From Chryseobacterium sp. MA9 (GTDB lineage Bacteria > Bacteroidota > Bacteroidia > Flavobacteriales > Weeksellaceae), in the NCBI RefSeq assembly GCF_024399315.1, contig NZ_CP075170.1, positions 620,001 to 684,000 of the forward strand: a stretch of DNA of 64,000 nt, read 5' to 3'. Positions 60,080-64,000 of this stretch are shown piece after piece. The first letter of the stretch is position 1. Every line of letters begins with the position of its first letter. The notes under the pieces were generated by a model, which searched no databases, had not been told where the DNA came from, and was given only the letters and a program-made list of their open reading frames with translations. A program made the position numbers and the translations under genes.

Positions 60080-60415
60080 TTAAAGATTTGTTTCATCCTC
60101 TATATGAGCGTGTGGAGCATTGTTTTTTACAGATTCTATTCCGTTTTCCATGCCGTTGTCGGATTCATACATCTGGCTAGTTCCTATAATTTGTCCGTTT
60201 CCTGCCTTAAGATTGAAATAACATCTGCCGTCGTTGGCTGTATTTCTTTCAAATTTTGAATCTTCCTGTGAATAGGTCTTTACAGATCCTATTCCGTTTT
60301 CGCATGATGGTTTTGTGCTGTAACCCTGGCTGGTTAAAATAACCTGCCCGTTTCCTGCTTTGAGGTTAAACTGAAAGTCTCCGTTTGTTCTTTTAGAGAT
60401 AATAAATTTTCCCAT
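60080..60415 (-). CDS. YegP/DUF1508 tandem-repeat protein
   Basis: A 111-residue cytoplasmic protein with two DUF1508 repeats: GDFQFNLKAGNGQVILTSQGY (about 12-32) and GRCYFNLKAGNGQIIGTSQMY (about 63-83), each followed by ENGIxSVK. This matches YegP-like proteins of unknown function, widely conserved and stress-related in some species. It lies 28 bases after the next small gene and may be co-transcribed. Confidence 0.88.
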   Translation of the reverse strand: MGKFIISKRTNGDFQFNLKAGNGQVILTSQGYSTKPSCENGIGSVKTYSQEDSKFERNTANDGRCYFNLKAGNGQIIGTSQMYESDNGMENGIESVKNNAPHAHIEDETNL

Positions 60416-60443
60416 GTTTATAGTTTTTTGAATTTGTGTTGTA

Positions 60444-60755
60444 TTATTTGAATGGTACGCGCTTCTTTGGATTTATCTGGAGTTTATCAGGCGTAATAGC
60501 GTTTAGAATTTTGTATTGTGAATAGTCCTTTTCGGGTTCTTTCAAAGCCAGATATACCATAGTGTCGCTGGGTTTTTTGATCAGCATTTTATACAGCCCT
60601 TTCTGGGACTTATCTGATTTCAATGCAAAGTATCCGGGAAATTTCCCTTTGCTGACAATTTTTAGGGTATCTGTTTTGGGAATAGGAATTAAGTTTTCCT
60701 TTTTTTGCGCAGTCAGAGCAGCAGATATAAGGAATAGGGGAAATAATGTCTTCAT
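60444..60755 (-). CDS. Small exported protein, unknown
   Basis: A 103-residue protein with signal MKTLFPLFLISAALTAQ; the remainder is Lys-rich with short strands (TLKIVSKGKFPGYFALK, DTMVYLALKEP). No family recognised. Confidence 0.5.
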   Translation of the reverse strand: MKTLFPLFLISAALTAQKKENLIPIPKTDTLKIVSKGKFPGYFALKSDKSQKGLYKMLIKKPSDTMVYLALKEPEKDYSQYKILNAITPDKLQINPKKRVPFK

Positions 60756-60903
60756 GTTATGTTTCGCGTTTTATGATTTTTAGTTATAATAAAATTAACA
60801 AAAATTTTTGATATTTAAAGTTTTTTAAACTTCCATTCAGCCGGATATTAAAGAATAATGATAACGTATAATTGTAATTTTATGTTTGGTTTATATTTTA
60901 AAT

Positions 60904-60935
60904 ATATAAAAAACGCCCCAAAAATGAGGCGTTTT
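60904..60935 (-). terminator. Terminator of acyl-CoA dehydrogenase gene
   Basis: AAAACGCC and GGCGTTTT close a 10-base loop; the minus strand ends in TTTTTTA. Confidence 0.85.
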
Positions 60936-60959
60936 GAATCAAATTTATGGTATTAAAGC

Positions 60960-62738
60960 CTAATAAGCTCCTTTTTCGATATAGTGAGCCGCCACTTTTT
61001 CAGTTAAAGCTACTACATTCGGATGGTTGGTATACTTCGTGAATCTTCTTAATCCGGAAAGCATCATTCTCTGTTCATCTCCTTCAGCGAAAGAAACGAT
61101 TCCTTCTTTAGCGGCAGTGATGATTTTCTCAACAGCTTTGTAAAGGTTCAATTGAGCCATCGCTGCTTCTACAGATTCAGGTGAGAAGTGTTTCTCAGCT
61201 CTTAATACTGCAGATTCTGCCATATAAATCTGGTTTAGGATTTCAGAAGCATTCAATAATAAATGCTGCTGTTTCTCAATATCCATCATGAATTTCTGAA
61301 GTGCAGCTCCGGAAACCATCAGAAATACTTTCTTAAGATTTGCAATAATTGCTTTTTCCTCACTCATGAATTCTGAATAATCAGGAACTTCAAATGAAGG
61401 GATACCCATCAATTCTTTGCTGATTGCCATTGCAGGAGATAAAAGATCTAATTCACCTTTCATTGCTCGCTTGATAAGCATTCCTACAGCTAATAATCTG
61501 TTGATTTCATTGGTACCTTCATAGATTCTTGAAATTCTTGAATCTCTCCATGCTGCTTCCATAGGAGTATCTTCAGAGAATCCCATACCACCATATACCT
61601 GAATTCCTTCATCTGCTGTATGCTGAGCAAGGTCAGAAACGAATACTTTAAGGATGGAACATTCTACAGCGAATTCTTCTACACCTTTCAATTCTGCTTC
61701 CTGGTGGCTTAATCCACTTGCTACTAATTCGTCTATTTTATCCTGAACGTTTTTAGCTGCTCTGTAAGAACCTGCCTCACTTACGAAAACTCCCGTTGCC
61801 ATTTCAGCCAGTTTCTTTCGGATTGCTCCGAAAGTAGAAATAGAAACACCAAACTGTTTTCTTTCGTTAGAGTACTGGATAGAGTGGTTTAAGATTCTTC
61901 TTTGTGCATCAAGACAAGCTGCTGCCAATTTGATACGGCCTACGTTCAATGCATTTAAAGCGATTTTGAAACCATTGTTTCTTTCTCCTAAAAGATTTTC
62001 CACAGGGATTTTCATATCATTGAAGAAAACCTGACGGGTAGAAGATGCACGGATACCTAATTTGTGCTCTTCCTCTCCGAAAGTTAGACTTTCAGGGTTT
62101 TCAAGTTCAGATCTGTTGATTACGAAACCTGTGATATTTTTATCATCATCAATTTTAGCGAATAATGTAAATGTATCTGCAAATCCTGCATTAGAAATCC
62201 ACATTTTCTGGCCATTGATGATATAGTGTTTTCCGTCTTCGGAAAGTTTTGCTCTTGTTTTTCCTGAGTTGGCATCAGAACCGGCATCCGGCTCTGTCAG
62301 GCAGTAAGCCCCAAACTTTGCTCCTGTTGCTAAATCCGGAAGGTATTTTTTCTTCTGCTCTTCAGTTCCGTAAAGAACGATAGGAAGAGTTCCGATTCCC
62401 GTATGTGCTCCATAAGCTGTTGCTAATGAACCTGTAGTTCCGGAAATGTAATCGCAGGCAAGCATTGTGGTCACGAAGCCCATTCCAAGACCTCCGTATT
62501 CTTCAGGAACAGCAATCCCCAACAATCCCATGTCACCCAATTTGCGCATTGTCTCTTCGGTGAATGCATAATCTTTCTTTTCGAAACGTTCTCTTTGAGG
62601 AACGACCTCTCTGTCTATGAATTCTTTTGCCGAATCACGAAGCATTTTTTGCTCTTCGTTCAGTTCTTCAACACTGAAAATTTCGTTTGCAGGAATTTGT
62701 TTGATTAGGAATTCCCCACCTTTAAGTATATTGCTCAT
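60960..62738 (-). CDS. Acyl-CoA dehydrogenase
   Basis: FAD enzyme that introduces the first double bond in beta-oxidation. The 592 residues are longer than the usual 380-400: the ACAD core is followed by a C-terminal helical extension of about 150 residues, as in many Bacteroidota ACADs and in VLCAD-like proteins. CLTEPDAGSDANSG and MWISNAGFADTF are the FAD/substrate motifs, and SRIYEGTNEINRLL contains the catalytic Glu. Together with the downstream thiolase it likely serves fatty-acid oxidation. Long-chain preference is an inference. Confidence 0.92.
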   Translation of the reverse strand: MSNILKGGEFLIKQIPANEIFSVEELNEEQKMLRDSAKEFIDREVVPQRERFEKKDYAFTEETMRKLGDMGLLGIAVPEEYGGLGMGFVTTMLACDYISGTTGSLATAYGAHTGIGTLPIVLYGTEEQKKKYLPDLATGAKFGAYCLTEPDAGSDANSGKTRAKLSEDGKHYIINGQKMWISNAGFADTFTLFAKIDDDKNITGFVINRSELENPESLTFGEEEHKLGIRASSTRQVFFNDMKIPVENLLGERNNGFKIALNALNVGRIKLAAACLDAQRRILNHSIQYSNERKQFGVSISTFGAIRKKLAEMATGVFVSEAGSYRAAKNVQDKIDELVASGLSHQEAELKGVEEFAVECSILKVFVSDLAQHTADEGIQVYGGMGFSEDTPMEAAWRDSRISRIYEGTNEINRLLAVGMLIKRAMKGELDLLSPAMAISKELMGIPSFEVPDYSEFMSEEKAIIANLKKVFLMVSGAALQKFMMDIEKQQHLLLNASEILNQIYMAESAVLRAEKHFSPESVEAAMAQLNLYKAVEKIITAAKEGIVSFAEGDEQRMMLSGLRRFTKYTNHPNVVALTEKVAAHYIEKGAY

Positions 62739-62788
62739 TTGTTATTATTTTAAATTTTAGATTATAAATTTTAAATTAGATTTTATTG

Positions 62789-63146
62789 TTATAAATTTTC
62801 AGATGATGTTTTAATGATTTTAGTCAAAATATTAATGATCATTTCAATGTCTTTTAAATATGAATTGATCTCAATTTGAACAAGATTGGAAGAATCATAA
62901 GTTTCAGCCAATATCTTGTTTCTCTCGCTTCTTTATTTGCAATATAGAAAGCTTTGATATGAAATCTTTTTTAGATTGAGCAGCTACAGTTTCTTCTACA
63001 TTTGCTCCAATGGAAGTTCCAGAACGAAGAATTTGTTTTGATAAAATAAACTCGTTTTGAGATTTACACTCAGTATAAAATTTAATTATTCTTAAGGCAA
63101 AATCAAAAGTTTTTATTTGGATCAAACTGTCTTCTTTGAACCCCAT
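62789..63146 (-). pseudogene. Frameshifted four-helix-bundle (23S IVP-like) gene
   Basis: The intact N-terminal frame (62904-63146) encodes MGFKEDSLIQIKTFDFALRI and LRSGTSIGANVEETVAAQ, the hallmark of four-helix-bundle/23S rRNA intervening-sequence proteins, then hits a stop. The expected ANKEARETRYWLKL appears in a second frame, and SSNLVQIEINSYLKDIEMI with KIIKTSSENL in a third, ending at 62789. Two one-base losses would explain it. AT-rich, partly inverted sequences flank it, which suggests insertion between the ACAD and thiolase genes. Confidence 0.8.
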
Positions 63147-63182
63147 CACATCAAAAATTTATAATTTAAAATCTATAATTAA

Positions 63183-64000
63183 TTAAAGTAGTTCAAAAAT
63201 AGAAGCCGCTCCTTGTCCTGTTCCCACACACATGGAAACCATTCCGTATTTGTTACCTCTTCTTCTCATTTCATCAAGAAGTTGAACTGTTAGCTTGGTT
63301 CCTGTACATCCCAGCGGGTGTCCAAGTGCAATAGCTCCTCCGTTTACGTTTAAGATATCAGGATTTAAGCCCAATTCTTTCTTGATGGCAACGGATTGAG
63401 AAGCAAAAGCTTCATTAAGTTCGATCAAGTCGATATCTTTTAGTTCTAATCCTGCTTGTTTTAATGCTTTAGGAATAGCGTAGATAGGTCCCATTCCCAT
63501 GATTCTAGGTTCAAGTCCGGCAGCAGCATAAGCAACTAATCTTGCTTCAGGCTCCAATCCTAATTCTTTTACCATTTCCTCACTCATTACCATTACGAAA
63601 GCAGCTCCGTCACTCATTTGAGAAGAGTTTCCGGCAGTTACACTTCCTCCGTTGGCAAATACAGGTCTTAATTTTGCTAAACCAGCTAAAGAAGTATCAG
63701 CTCTTGGACCTTCATCTACTGAAAAATCAAACTTTTTAGTCTGCAGTTTCTGATTTTCATCCAGGAAGTTATATTCTACAGGAATCGGAACAATCTGGCT
63801 GGCAAATTTTCCTTCCTGATTAGCTTTTAAAGCTTTCATGTGAGATTCAAAAGCAAACTGATCCTGTTCTTCTCTCGTAATATTATACTGTTTTGCTACT
63901 TCTTCAGCAGTGTAACCCATTCCCCAGTAGTAATCCGGGTTTGTTTTTGCGATATCCGTTTCAGGAACCGGTTTGTAACCTCCCATTGGGATGTATGACA
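63183..64000 (-). CDS. Acetyl-CoA C-acyltransferase, partial
   Basis: C-terminal part of a thiolase; the 5' end lies beyond base 64000, where the frame remains open (SYIPMGGYKPVPETD). Visible are NVNGGAIALGHPLGCTG with the catalytic His and SMCVGTGQGAAS with the second Cys; the nucleophilic Cys region is outside. Style matches FadA-type beta-ketoacyl-CoA thiolases, in the same direction as the ACAD gene, so it is likely part of a fad operon. Confidence 0.92.
   Translation of the reverse strand, partial: SYIPMGGYKPVPETDIAKTNPDYYWGMGYTAEEVAKQYNITREEQDQFAFESHMKALKANQEGKFASQIVPIPVEYNFLDENQKLQTKKFDFSVDEGPRADTSLAGLAKLRPVFANGGSVTAGNSSQMSDGAAFVMVMSEEMVKELGLEPEARLVAYAAAGLEPRIMGMGPIYAIPKALKQAGLELKDIDLIELNEAFASQSVAIKKELGLNPDILNVNGGAIALGHPLGCTGTKLTVQLLDEMRRRGNKYGMVSMCVGTGQGAASIFELL

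Overview
The window looks like chromosomal DNA of a Bacteroidota (Flavobacteriia) bacterium, most like Chryseobacterium or a close relative in the Weeksellaceae. Signs in the sequence are low GC, upstream -7 boxes of the Bacteroidota form TAnnTTTG, few Shine-Dalgarno sites, a type IX secretion sorting domain, a glycine-rich RRM protein, a DUF4153 membrane protein, TonB-dependent receptors and a pyruvate dehydrogenase E1alpha-E2 pair. No rRNA, CRISPR array, insertion sequence or intact prophage was seen. The genus is an inference from protein style only.

Layout. 0-5 kb: DUF6157 protein, cold-shock-like RRM protein, plant-type bulb lectin, then a minus-strand unit PAP2 - BlaI-like repressor - DUF4153. 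5-15.4 kb: NIPSNAP protein, pdhA-pdhC, lolD, L,D-transpeptidase lipoprotein, radC, a GNAT/FemAB-like protein, a PhyH-like dioxygenase, two membrane proteins and soluble pyrophosphatase. 15.6-18.4 kb: a membrane ion-pumping pyrophosphatase fused to an OmpA-like domain. 18.5-25.2 kb: aminotransferase, M28 peptidase lipoprotein, GNAT-VOC-short endonuclease V operon, a thiolase with two TetR-type operators, and a GEVED/T9SS surface protein. 25.2-36.5 kb: SWI2/SNF2 helicase, then a regulator-rich stretch (SDR + AraC, MFS, MFS/NTF2 divergent from a second AraC, MarR + unknown secreted protein).

36.7-44.4 kb: photolyase, then a tight five-gene minus-strand operon: Cys/His-rich secreted peptide, TonB-dependent receptor, two DUF3526 (NosY-like) permeases and a NosF-like ATPase. 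44.4-46.1 kb is mostly non-coding and holds a candidate small RNA with a CRP/FNR-like site, an orphan GH24 lysozyme, tRNA-Arg(CCT), and a perfect hairpin made of two inverted DnaA boxes. 46.1-64 kb: S41 peptidase, two alpha/beta hydrolases, NmrA-like reductase, methyltransferase, uvrA, BtuB-like receptor + DUF2490 protein, HD + M48 operon, two small proteins, and an acyl-CoA dehydrogenase / thiolase pair split by a frameshifted four-helix-bundle pseudogene. The last thiolase runs off the window edge.

How the parts fit: much of the window is core metabolism and repair (PDH, PPi hydrolysis, beta-oxidation, UvrA, photolyase, RadC, EndoV). Several units carry readable control elements beside them: TetR, MarR and AraC sites and a CRP/FNR-like site. 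The best leads for something undescribed are the metal-like TonB/DUF3526 operon, the CRP/FNR-linked small RNA, the DnaA-box hairpin and the pyrophosphatase-OmpA fusion. Promoter, operator and sRNA calls are pattern-based and untested.
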